Assembly (NCBI GenBank): GCA_012800465.1
Contig: JAAZJI010000190.1
Location: 1-8,682, forward strand
Source: Spirochaetales bacterium
GTDB taxonomy: Bacteria > Spirochaetota > Spirochaetia > Sphaerochaetales > Sphaerochaetaceae
Direction of reading: 5' to 3'
Length of the DNA stretch: 8,682 nt
The notes below the pieces were generated by a model. The model was given only the letters and a program-made list of their open reading frames with translations. It did not search any database and was not told the origin of the DNA. Positions 1-6,105 of the stretch are shown piece after piece (position 1 is the stretch's first letter; each line of letters opens with the position of its first letter). Position numbers and translations under genes: made by a program.

Positions 1-492
1 GAACGCTCGGGGATTCTTCGGATCCCCTTCGTAGGTTTGGATTCGATGTCCCTGCCCGGCTTTCAGTGCGTCAAAGGAGAAGAAGCTCCGGACACATGAG
101 CCGTCCTCAGCCCGAGTGATCGAAGCGAAGGAGTACTTCGCTCTCTCCAGGTCGAACACCGCCGCGATGCGGGGAGTGTAGATCGGATCGTCCGGTTCAT
201 AGAGCTCGTCGCCGAGCGCTTCTTCGATCGCAAGCGTCCGTGTGAACCGTTCGCCGTGCGTCCCGTTGGCGATGATGATCGCCCCGTCCCGCTGAAAGGA
301 AGCGCGGTAATACAGCAGGGAGGGATCGCCTCCCTGAGCGTTCCGGGTCGGTTCGACCCGGAGCCCGTCCTCCCTGACGGTGAGGATGCGCTCCCTGCTT
401 GAAGAGGAGCGGGCGGTCAGGATGTAGAGGGCGACCGGCTCTCCCTGATGATCGAGCCCGCAGATGATGATCCGCCCCGGATAGCCCTTCAT
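1..492 (-). CDS. purO: PurO-type IMP cyclohydrolase, partial (3' end beyond the left edge)
   Basis: Translating the minus strand from the ATG at 492-490 gives 164 uninterrupted codons up to the window edge, so the C-terminus is missing. The protein resembles the IMP cyclohydrolase family best known from archaeal PurO, which closes the ring of FAICAR to give IMP, the last step of de novo purine synthesis. Supporting motifs in order are YPGRIIICG (residues 4-12), an Arg-Ser-Ser-Ser-Ser-Arg stretch (28-33), NGTHGER (near 77-83), YTPRIAAVFD (near 105-114) and GQGHRIQTYEG near the end. The Asn-Gly-Ser/Thr-His and Thr-Pro-Arg-Ile-Ala-Ala blocks match what I recall of Methanothermobacter PurO. The start overlaps the stop of the upstream gene by 4 nt (ATGA), implying translational coupling. 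Most bacteria use PurH for this step, so this copy may be a stand-alone replacement or may have a related purine-like substrate. The family call is fairly firm; the exact substrate is inferred. Confidence 0.75.
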   Translation of the reverse strand, partial: MKGYPGRIIICGLDHQGEPVALYILTARSSSSRERILTVREDGLRVEPTRNAQGGDPSLLYYRASFQRDGAIIIANGTHGERFTRTLAIEEALGDELYEPDDPIYTPRIAAVFDLERAKYSFASITRAEDGSCVRSFFSFDALKAGQGHRIQTYEGDPKNPRAF

Positions 493-905
493 GTCTTCAG
501 CTCGGTAAGAAACTCGGCGACGAGAATCACCGCTTCGTCGATGCACTCCTCACAGCCGAGGAGGACCTTCCCGTCATCCTCCCCCAGGATCTCCCGGCAG
601 ACCAGGCTTTGGGCCTTCTCCTTGAACCTCTTGACCAGGGAGGCGACCCGCTGATAGGTGAGCGCCTTCACCTCCGGATCGACGCTCGTACCGCTGGAAA
701 GCATGCTGATGATCGAAACGGCGCCGCTTAGGGCTCCGCACGTCGCTTCGTGTCCGCCCATGCCCCCGCCGAACCCTGCCATGATCCGGAAGAGCAGCTC
801 CTCTTCGAGGCCGACTTCCTCGCTGAACGTGCACGCCACCGCCTGGGCGCAGTTGTACTTTTTCGCCCTCAGCGCATGGACCCGTTGAATATAGACATCC
901 GTCAT
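489..905 (-). CDS. C_GCAxxG_C_C family protein (small redox-type cysteine protein)
   Basis: A 138-residue protein of the C_GCAxxG_C_C family, named after its cysteine pattern. Visible features are an N-terminal NCAQAV with Cys19, a glycine-rich GFGGGMGG (44-51), the signature CGALSG with Cys56 (here Gly-Ala rather than Gly-Cys-Ala), then Cys103 and the pair Cys118/Cys121. There is no signal peptide or membrane segment, so it is expected to be cytoplasmic. The biochemical role of the family is not established; conserved cysteines and frequent linkage to redox genes suggest electron or thiol chemistry or metal binding. The ATG at 905-903 follows a strong ribosome binding site (GGAAGGAG, 913-920, 7 nt away). 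It lies 31 nt downstream of the radical SAM gene and overlaps the purO-like gene by 4 nt, so it is most likely co-transcribed with both. Confidence 0.85.
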   Translation of the reverse strand: MTDVYIQRVHALRAKKYNCAQAVACTFSEEVGLEEELLFRIMAGFGGGMGGHEATCGALSGAVSIISMLSSGTSVDPEVKALTYQRVASLVKRFKEKAQSLVCREILGEDDGKVLLGCEECIDEAVILVAEFLTELKT

Positions 906-936
906 GATGATTCTCCTTCCCTCACTATATCAAACC

Positions 937-1884
937 TCAGCTCTCCATGTCTCCATAGAGTTGATGGGAACAGGTGCATTTCCCCTCTTTCAAAAACACT
1001 TTTGTTTGGTGGGGATAGCGCTTGACCAGCAGGGCGCCGCACTCCGGACAGCGGGTATCCCGATCCTGGTGGCTGTTGCCTCCGTAGACGTGGGGGATCT
1101 TCAGCTCCTTCGCCACGGCGAGGGCTTCCCGGAGGAAGGATTCGCTCGTCGCGGGAAGATCGAGCTTGTAGGCGGGATGGTATCGGCTCAGGTGCCACAC
1201 CCGGATCCCCATCTCCCGGAGCATCGTCCCCAGCTCCTTCACATCCGAGAGGGTGTGCTCGCCTTCGATCAGAAGGGTGGTCACCTCCACCGTGGCGGAG
1301 GTCTTCGCCAGGATCTCCAGGCTCCTGATGACCGGCTTCATGGATCCGGAGCAGTAGCGCCGGTAGAAGCTCTCGTCGCCCTTCAGGTCGATCGAGTACG
1401 CATCGATGAAGGGAAGGATCCGGGACAGGGAGGCCTTGCTGAACGTTCCGCTCGAGACGAGAATCGTCGGGATCGCCGCATCGCTGGCGATCCGGGCGCA
1501 ATCAAGCAGGTAATCCTGCCACACGATCGGTTCGCTGTAGGTGAAGGAGACGGAGACCTTCCGCTCGACCGCCTGCCGGACGAGCTCTTCCGGAGAAAGA
1601 TACTCACTTGATCTTCGTGAATGGAACTCCTTCTGACTGATGGAGTAGTTCTGGCAGAAGGAACAGGAGAGGTTGCATCCGAAGAGGGCGACGCTGAGGG
1701 TGTAGGAGCCGGGTTTGAAGTGATAGAGGGGCTTCTTTTCGATCGGATCGAGCGCCAGGGCGACGACCTCGCCGTAGTTCTCCGTGACGATCGCACCGTT
1801 GCGGTTGACCCGGATATGGCAGACCCCCCGCTGCCCTTCGCCGAGGGCGCATTCCCGGTAGCAGAAGTCACATCGCGTCTTCAT
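937..1884 (-). CDS. amrS: AmmeMemoRadiSam system radical SAM enzyme
   Basis: A 315-residue radical SAM protein of the AmmeMemoRadiSam type. The canonical cluster motif is visible as Cys70-x3-Cys74-x2-Cys77 (GCNLSCSFCQNY), which should hold a [4Fe-4S] cluster and cleave S-adenosylmethionine. An N-terminal set of cysteines (5, 8, 12, 22; pattern CDFCYRECALGEGQRGVC) is typical of this group and its pyruvate formate-lyase activating enzyme-like relatives. The C-terminus has a second cysteine set (279, 282, 303, 305), a zinc-ribbon-like tail whose last pair is Cys-x-Cys instead of the usual Cys-x2-Cys. The start at 1884 (MKTRC) was preferred to one 22 codons upstream because family members begin right at the Cys-x2-Cys; it overlaps the end of amrA by 17 nt. 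The product of the reaction is unknown; linkage to amrA and amrB is the defining context. Confidence 0.93.
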   Translation of the reverse strand: MKTRCDFCYRECALGEGQRGVCHIRVNRNGAIVTENYGEVVALALDPIEKKPLYHFKPGSYTLSVALFGCNLSCSFCQNYSISQKEFHSRRSSEYLSPEELVRQAVERKVSVSFTYSEPIVWQDYLLDCARIASDAAIPTILVSSGTFSKASLSRILPFIDAYSIDLKGDESFYRRYCSGSMKPVIRSLEILAKTSATVEVTTLLIEGEHTLSDVKELGTMLREMGIRVWHLSRYHPAYKLDLPATSESFLREALAVAKELKIPHVYGGNSHQDRDTRCPECGALLVKRYPHQTKVFLKEGKCTCSHQLYGDMES

Positions 1885-2437
1885 CGCGTTTCTCGCTGAA
1901 TGAGGTCGCCTGGAAGACCTTGAAGGCGGTATGCGGATCGAGGTATGCATTCGCCCGCAACCCCGCCTTGACGGAAAGGTGTTTCAACGTCGTCTCGAGA
2001 TCCCAGCCCTGCTCGGTCGCGACGCCGGGGAGGAACACCGCGCTTCGTCCCCCATGTTCGAGAATGATCCCATCGACGCCTACCCGGATCGCGTTCCGGC
2101 TTGAAACGGGCCCGGGCTCGGTCAACAGGGAGATCTCGATGATAAGATCGTCAAGCTCCCGTGCCGCGACCGGCTTGAAACGGTAATCGTTGAAGGCGGC
2201 GTCATAGGCGAGCCGGACGACCTGGTCGACCAGCGGCAACGAGCCGATCAGGCTGCCGATGCACCCCCGGAGAGCCCCGTCCTTCTTCCTGAGGGTCACG
2301 AAGACTCCTCTCTTTTGGGTGAAAAACGGGTCGTCCCGCCTCTTGAGCTGGTCATAGGTCGGAACGTCCCCGATATCCAGCGAGGCGGATATGACCTCCC
2401 GGGCGAGCGTGAGCAACAGGTCATGATATTCGTCCAT
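1868..2437 (-). CDS. amrA: AMMECR1-domain protein (AmmeMemoRadiSam system protein A)
   Basis: A 189-residue protein that is almost entirely an AMMECR1 domain, the bacterial counterpart of the human AMMECR1 protein. The signature LRGCIGS sits at residues 56-62, with the conserved Cys59, preceded by GVFVTL and followed by an ALDDLIIEISLL-like segment (here ARELDDLIIEISLL). The later part includes AVFLPGVATEQGWDLE, also typical of the family. No transmembrane segment or signal is present. The ATG at 2437-2435 was chosen because GGAGG lies at 2446-2442, four bases upstream, and because the domain begins there; an in-frame ATG 21 codons earlier would run deep into the Memo gene without its own binding site. 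Its start overlaps the amrB end by 17 nt and its end overlaps the amrS start by 17 nt. Its biochemical function is unknown; probably a partner of the radical SAM enzyme. Confidence 0.93.
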   Translation of the reverse strand: MDEYHDLLLTLAREVISASLDIGDVPTYDQLKRRDDPFFTQKRGVFVTLRKKDGALRGCIGSLIGSLPLVDQVVRLAYDAAFNDYRFKPVAARELDDLIIEISLLTEPGPVSSRNAIRVGVDGIILEHGGRSAVFLPGVATEQGWDLETTLKHLSVKAGLRANAYLDPHTAFKVFQATSFSEKRDEDAM

Positions 2438-3239
2438 CGTGCCTCCAGAGAATCGTCGCATAGGCGACGAAATCACCATCATCCCGTCCGGATACGTCAT
2501 TCGATGTGTAGTAGCCCGCCACCTCGCCCTTCATCCCCTTGCGCCTTGCGATATTGGCGACCAGAGCCGCGCTCGCCCACCCGCAGATCGTATGGCGGTT
2601 TCCGGTAAAGAACGAAAAGGCCTCTTCGATCGCTCCGGAGGCAAGAAGATGCGCCACATGCATGTCTCGCTCCCTGGCCTCCTGTTCGGAAAGGACGCTG
2701 AACCCGAAGCGGGGGCCGTAGTGGGTGAAATCGCTGCTGGCGACGATCGAAAGCCCCTCATCCTCTTCGAGCAGAAAGTCGCTCATCTCATCCAGGGCCT
2801 TCAGCGAGGAGAAGTGATTGACGAGGGCGGTGCCCACCTTGGGCGGCCGCTTGAGACCCGCGATGAACGGAAGGACCATCTCGACCGAATGCTCCCGCTG
2901 AAGGAGGGAAGCATCCGATGCTTTTGCTCCATCGAGGGTGAACCCTTCCAATGATCCGAGCGGCGTCTCGTAGGAATCGAAGGGGCCGACGACGAGCCGA
3001 TCGGCCGGGATGTGGGCGTAGTGGCTTGGCCCGATGACCAGGAGGCGGGCGACGGACCGGTCGAAGTTTTCGAAGAACGGGGCGATCCCGATCGCCGAAT
3101 AGGAAAGACCGGCGTGAGGCACCACGGCGAACCGGGCGGTGGCTCCTTCCCTCGACTCCTTCACCCCTCCGATGAGGTTGCCGAGGGAAGCCGGATCGGC
3201 CGGATACCAGGAGCCGGCGAAGAATGATTGTCGAACCAT
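2421..3239 (-). CDS. amrB: Memo family protein (AmmeMemoRadiSam system protein B)
   Basis: A 272-residue Memo-family protein, full length, related to extradiol dioxygenases of the LigB fold and to human MEMO1. It opens with VRQSFFAGSWYPADP, the usual start of the family. The putative metal ligands are all visible: His42 in VVPHAG, His73 in GPSHY and Cys219 in TICGW (human His49, His81 and Cys244 by analogy). EHSVEMVLPF (116-125) and SSDFTHYG (168-175, with Asp170 and His173) are further family blocks. Human MEMO1 has been reported to bind copper or iron; what the bacterial protein does with its metal is not known. The ATG at 3239-3237 is preceded by GGAGGG (3250-3245). It is the first gene of the trio and lies 55 nt downstream of the phosphodiesterase gene on the same strand. 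Confidence 0.94.
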   Translation of the reverse strand: MVRQSFFAGSWYPADPASLGNLIGGVKESREGATARFAVVPHAGLSYSAIGIAPFFENFDRSVARLLVIGPSHYAHIPADRLVVGPFDSYETPLGSLEGFTLDGAKASDASLLQREHSVEMVLPFIAGLKRPPKVGTALVNHFSSLKALDEMSDFLLEEDEGLSIVASSDFTHYGPRFGFSVLSEQEARERDMHVAHLLASGAIEEAFSFFTGNRHTICGWASAALVANIARRKGMKGEVAGYYTSNDVSGRDDGDFVAYATILWRHDGRIS

Positions 3240-3294
3240 GGAAGCCCTCCACCGTCAGTATAGAACAGCGGAGGCGAACCTGAAAGGGTGAATG
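3240..3294 (-). promoter_or_regulatory. Spacer with ribosome binding site of amrB
   Basis: Fifty-five bases separate the phosphodiesterase stop from the Memo start. They hold a clear Shine-Dalgarno sequence (GGAGGG on the minus strand, 3250-3245). I see no hairpin followed by a T-run, so no terminator, and no convincing promoter hexamers. Read-through from the upstream gene is therefore the simplest reading. Confidence 0.55.
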
Positions 3295-4020
3295 TCACCG
3301 GGCGTCGACGTACGCCCGAGCCACTTTGGGGAAATCGGTGAATATGCCGTCCACCCCCCACTCATAGCAATCCTCGAGCGCTTTCATCGAGTTCACCGTC
3401 CAGACGTTCACCTTGACGTTGTGGATGTGGCACTCCCTGACCTGCGCTTTGCTGAGCGACTGGAAGGGAGGGTGGTAGTAGTCCAACCCATAGGCGCTGA
3501 CCGCTTTTCCGGCTCCTTGCAGCCCCCACTCCATCACCAGCGCACCGACTTTGATCTTCGGTTCGAGCTTCTTGACGGCGACGAGCGAAAGATGGTTGAA
3601 GGAGGAGAAGAAGACCTTCCCTTCAAGGCCGTGCTTCCTGATGATGTCGATGCACTTCTCTTCCAGGTCGGGGTAGTAGACGAGCCCGGTCTTCAGCTCG
3701 ACGTTAGTCACGAGGCCGGTGGTCGAAACCCAGGCGCAATACTCGTCGAAGGTCGGAATCGGGTGGAACTCCGCCCCGCCTTTATAGAGCTTCGCGGCGT
3801 TGAACTTGCGCAATTCCGCCAACGAGCGGCTCGCCACGCTCCCCGCCCCGTCGGTGGTCCGATCCAAGGTCTCATCATGGATGACGACGACGTGGCCGTC
3901 TTTGGAGAGCTGCACGTCCAATTCGATCCCGTCCGCCCCCGCTTCCAACGCCTTGGTGAACGAGAGCATCGTGTTCTCCGGATATGCCCCGCTATATCCC
4001 CGGTGTGCGTAAATCCTCAT
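3295..4020 (-). CDS. ugpQ: Glycerophosphodiester phosphodiesterase (UgpQ-like)
   Basis: A 241-residue single-domain GDPD enzyme, the usual length for UgpQ-type cytoplasmic enzymes. It should hydrolyse glycerophosphodiesters to sn-glycerol-3-phosphate and an alcohol. Motifs visible: AHRGYSGAYPENT (5-17, catalytic His6, Arg7, Glu15-Asn16), GADGIELDVQLSKDG (28-42, metal-binding Glu33 and Asp35), VVIHDETLDRTT (45-56, catalytic His48) and VELKTG (Glu108, Lys110), ending with the VNVWTVN strand of the TIM barrel. There is no signal peptide, so it acts in the cytoplasm. The ATG at 4020-4018 has GGGGAGAGG just upstream (4033-4025). It is transcribed divergently from a Ugp-type importer, which fits import of glycerophosphodiesters followed by hydrolysis; it is also probably the first gene of the operon running into amrB-amrA-amrS. 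The link to the importer is inference from position. Confidence 0.93.
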   Translation of the reverse strand: MRIYAHRGYSGAYPENTMLSFTKALEAGADGIELDVQLSKDGHVVVIHDETLDRTTDGAGSVASRSLAELRKFNAAKLYKGGAEFHPIPTFDEYCAWVSTTGLVTNVELKTGLVYYPDLEEKCIDIIRKHGLEGKVFFSSFNHLSLVAVKKLEPKIKVGALVMEWGLQGAGKAVSAYGLDYYHPPFQSLSKAQVRECHIHNVKVNVWTVNSMKALEDCYEWGVDGIFTDFPKVARAYVDAR

Positions 4021-4100
4021 CGTACCTCTCCCCTTTGCATCATGCTCATGTTTCCTTCCGGCGATACGGTTATCTTATTTAAAAAACAAGTTGATTGTTT

Positions 4101-4123
4101 GTTAAATTTAACTTATATTTAAC
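4101..4123. promoter_or_regulatory. Operator-like 12-bp palindrome with a repeated half-site
   Basis: GTTAAATTTAAC at 4101-4112 is a perfect 12-bp palindrome. Its right half ATTTAAC (4106-4112) recurs at 4117-4123, 11 bp downstream, i.e. one helical turn away. This arrangement is what a dimeric regulator binding site with an extra half-site looks like. No regulator gene is present in the window. AT-rich DNA makes chance palindromes more likely, so confidence is modest. Confidence 0.4.
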
Positions 4124-4205
4124 ACAATTATTCAACATCATTTCTAAAAATCAGTATAGCTAATCCATTAGTAAAAAGCAACTTATAATACGCTTAATTT
4201 TACAC

Positions 4206-4234
4206 TTGTACTCTTTTCTTTGAAGCGGTATACT
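4206..4234 (+). promoter_or_regulatory. Candidate sigma-70 promoter for the ugpAEB-like operon
   Basis: TTGTAC (4206-4211) and TATACT (4229-4234) are separated by exactly 17 bp. The minus-10 matches the consensus at five of six positions, the minus-35 only at the first three. Transcription would begin near 4241, placing the stem-loop at 4242-4298 at the very 5' end of the message. The weak minus-35 suggests dependence on an activator. Predicted by eye only. Confidence 0.4.
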
Positions 4235-4237
4235 TCA
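4221..4237. promoter_or_regulatory. Inverted repeat overlapping the minus-10
   Basis: TGAAG and CTTCA form 5-bp inverted arms around a 7-base centre, and the right arm abuts the proposed minus-10 at 4229-4234. A protein bound here would block or reposition RNA polymerase, so an operator role is possible. The arms are short and the match could be chance. Confidence 0.25.
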
Positions 4238-4241
4238 CCTG

Positions 4242-4298
4242 TAGGAGCATTTTCAACAAATGTTTTTAACCTGGGTTCAATTGCAGGAAATGCTCCTG
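4242..4298 (+). promoter_or_regulatory. Stem-loop in the 5' leader of the importer operon
   Basis: The arm 4242-4253 (core AGGAGCATTT) pairs with 4287-4298 (core AAATGCTCCT). Ten Watson-Crick pairs are flanked by two G-U pairs, with a 33-base loop. There is no T-run after it, so it is not a terminator. It ends five bases before the Shine-Dalgarno of the first permease (GGGAGGA, 4304-4310), leaving that site free. It could protect the message from decay or respond to a ligand or protein. The loop contains an imperfect palindrome (4266-4280, core AACCTGGGTT). Confidence 0.5.
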
Positions 4299-4315
4299 CG
4301 GACGGGAGGAAGCGT

Positions 4316-5224
4316 ATGAGAGCAGTTCAGAGGAAGAGCGATGCCCGGGGAATCCGGAAAGGGTTTCTCGACACCGTGGAACCCTACCTCTTCCTGGTCC
4401 CCTCGTTTGTGGTTTTCGGACTGTTCCTGTTTTATCCGTTTTTCAGGACGATCTATCTAAGCGCTTTTTTGACCGACAAGACCGGACAACCAAAGATCTT
4501 CGTGCTCTTCACCGAGATGGACAACTACCTCGGTCTTTTTCGGGATCCGTCATTCTGGAAGAGCATCAGCATCACGTTCCAGTTTGTGTTCTTTGTCGCC
4601 TTCGGCGGACTGCTGGTCGGGTTGACATCCAGTCTCCTGACGGAGAAGAAGTTCCCCGGATCCGACTTCGCGACCGCGGTCTACGCGATGCCGATCGCGA
4701 TCGCCTCCGCCGCCGCCTCCATGGCGTTCAAGATGATTCTCCATCCGACGAACGGACTCATCAATCACCTTCTGGGAACCCAGATAAACTTTACCGGGGA
4801 CGTGCGGTACGCCCTCGCTTCCGTGGTCGGGGTGACGATCTGGCTCACCAGCGGGATCAACTTCATCTTCATCAGCGCCGGGCTGAGGAACGTTCCCGCC
4901 GAACTGTACGACAGCGCTTCCGTCGACGGCGCCGGATATTGGAAGAAGGTCTGGCATGTGACGATTCCGACGATCTCGCCGACCCTCTTTTTCCAGATCA
5001 TCATCAACATCATCGGGGCGTTCCAATCCTTCAGCCAGATCAAGCTGCTCACCGAAGGCGGTCCCTCCAATACCACGAACGTCATGGTCTGGTCGATCTA
5101 CAGGGACGCGTTCTTCAACTTCCGATTCGGTTCCGCCGCCGCCCGATCGGTCATTCTCTTCCTCATCGTGCTGGCGATCACAGTGGTCCAGTTCCGGTTC
5201 GAGAAGAAAGGAGTCAACTACTGA
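4316..5224 (+). CDS. ugpA: Ugp/CUT1-type ABC transporter permease, UgpA-like
   Basis: A 302-residue inner-membrane permease of the MalF/UgpA kind. A positively charged N-terminus (1-16) leads into the first membrane helix (about 24-46, PYLFLVPSFVVFGLFLFYPF). Several further hydrophobic segments follow, and the EAA loop that contacts the ATPase begins at Glu196 (ELYDSASVDGAGYWKK). The C-terminus, ITVVQFRFEKKGVNY, closely resembles the end of E. coli UgpA. The ATG at 4316 was chosen because GGGAGGA lies at 4304-4310; a longer frame starting with TTG at 4220 has no binding site and a non-membrane, non-conserved extension. Its stop shares one base with the start of the next permease (TGATG). By analogy it would help import sn-glycerol-3-phosphate or glycerophosphodiesters; permease sequence alone does not fix the substrate. 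Confidence 0.88.
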   Translation: MRAVQRKSDARGIRKGFLDTVEPYLFLVPSFVVFGLFLFYPFFRTIYLSAFLTDKTGQPKIFVLFTEMDNYLGLFRDPSFWKSISITFQFVFFVAFGGLLVGLTSSLLTEKKFPGSDFATAVYAMPIAIASAAASMAFKMILHPTNGLINHLLGTQINFTGDVRYALASVVGVTIWLTSGINFIFISAGLRNVPAELYDSASVDGAGYWKKVWHVTIPTISPTLFFQIIINIIGAFQSFSQIKLLTEGGPSNTTNVMVWSIYRDAFFNFRFGSAAARSVILFLIVLAITVVQFRFEKKGVNY

Positions 5225-6063
5225 TGAAACAGACATTGCTCCGTCGCCATCAATGGCATTCCGTCGGAAGAATCCTGCTGAACATCCCCTTGATGCTGGT
5301 CATCCTGATTCCCCTGCTCTATACCCTCTCGATCTCGGTGATGCAGCCGGATGAAATCTATACCAACCGGCTTATCCCCAGTTCGGTTAGCTTCGAGAAC
5401 TACGTCCGGGCGTTGACCGGGTCATACTACAACTTCCCGCGAATGATTCTCAACTCGTTCATCGTCTCGACGACCGTCATGCTTGGACAGATGTTCACAT
5501 GCAGCCTTGCAGCGTTCGCCTTCTCCTTCCTGGAGTTCAAGGGCAAACGGGCGCTCTTCCTTGCGGTACTCTCAACGATGATGGTTCCCGGCGAGGTGAC
5601 GATCATCGCCAACTACCTGACGATGTTGCGCTGGGGGTGGCTCGACTCCTACAAGGCTCTTACCTTCCCCTTTCTGACCAGCGCGATGGGAATCTTCCTG
5701 CTCAGGCAGTACTATCTGACCTTCGCGAAAGAGCTGTATGAGGCGGCGAAGCTTGATGGTTGCAGCAACATCCGGTTCATGGGCAGCATCGTGCTTCCGC
5801 TCTCGCGCCCGGCGCTTGGAGCGTTGGGGGCGTATGTCTTCCTCAACACCTGGAACCAGTACATGTGGCCGCTGCTCGTCACGAATTCACGCCACTACCG
5901 GACGGTCCAGGTGGGGATCTCGATGCTGTACGACATCGATGCGTATTCGCTCGGATTGATGATGGCCGGAGTGATCATCGTCATCGTCCCCTCGCTGAGC
6001 ATCTTCGTGTTCATGAACAAGCAATTGATTCATGGCTTGATGGCCGGAGCTGTTAAGGGCTGA
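5224..6063 (+). CDS. ugpE: Ugp/CUT1-type ABC transporter permease, UgpE-like
   Basis: A 279-residue second permease of the MalG/UgpE kind. After a short basic N-terminus the first helix is at about 16-40 (ILLNIPLMLVILIPLLYTLS). The EAA loop begins at Glu170 (ELYEAAKLDGCSNIRF), and the protein ends with KQLIHGLMAGAVKG, the Gly-Leu-x-Ala-Gly-Ala-Val-Lys-Gly tail common in UgpE-like proteins. The ATG at 5224 overlaps the previous TGA by one base and is preceded by AAAGGAG (5207-5213), so the two permeases are translationally coupled, as expected for a heterodimer. A longer open frame beginning at 4939 lies inside the first permease and is not a real start. Confidence 0.88.
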   Translation: MKQTLLRRHQWHSVGRILLNIPLMLVILIPLLYTLSISVMQPDEIYTNRLIPSSVSFENYVRALTGSYYNFPRMILNSFIVSTTVMLGQMFTCSLAAFAFSFLEFKGKRALFLAVLSTMMVPGEVTIIANYLTMLRWGWLDSYKALTFPFLTSAMGIFLLRQYYLTFAKELYEAAKLDGCSNIRFMGSIVLPLSRPALGALGAYVFLNTWNQYMWPLLVTNSRHYRTVQVGISMLYDIDAYSLGLMMAGVIIVIVPSLSIFVFMNKQLIHGLMAGAVKG

Positions 6064-6105
6064 TGGAACATCTGTACACCATCACCCTTATCCGATATTG
6101 ATCGA

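Larger units (their letters stand above)
4021..4315. promoter_or_regulatory. AT-rich divergent intergenic control region
   Basis: This 295-base stretch separates the phosphodiesterase (minus) from the importer operon (plus). The segment 4081-4140 has only 11 G/C in 60 by hand count, in sharp contrast with about 60% GC inside the flanking genes. It contains the palindrome at 4101-4112, a plus-strand promoter candidate at 4206-4234 overlapped by an inverted repeat, and a leader stem-loop at 4242-4298. A weaker alternative minus-10 (TATAAT, 4184-4189) has no recognisable minus-35. I found no small gene in it. Promoters for the minus-strand operon must also lie here, but no single hexamer pair stands out. 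Confidence 0.7.

Noticed and set aside
904..1611. Long open frame on the plus strand opposite amrS
   Set aside because: It lies antisense to a well-recognised radical SAM gene, has no recognisable domain, and its composition is that of a shadow frame in GC-rich DNA.
3292..4122. 276-codon plus-strand open frame opposite the GDPD gene
   Set aside because: Antisense to a gene with full catalytic motifs; the protein is arginine/valine/aspartate rich without a domain and runs into the AT-rich control region.
4242..4298. Attenuator or terminator reading of the leader stem-loop
   Set aside because: The stem is AT-bearing with a 33-base loop and is followed by CGGACGGGAGG, not a T-run.
4220..4315. 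Possible longer N-terminus of the first permease from a TTG
   Set aside because: No binding site precedes it, the extension crosses the stem-loop, and a strong GGGAGGA precedes the ATG at 4316.
4550..5236. 228-codon minus-strand open frame opposite ugpA
   Set aside because: Its product is a low-complexity Asp/Glu/Arg/Gly-rich string typical of the reverse of a membrane-protein gene.
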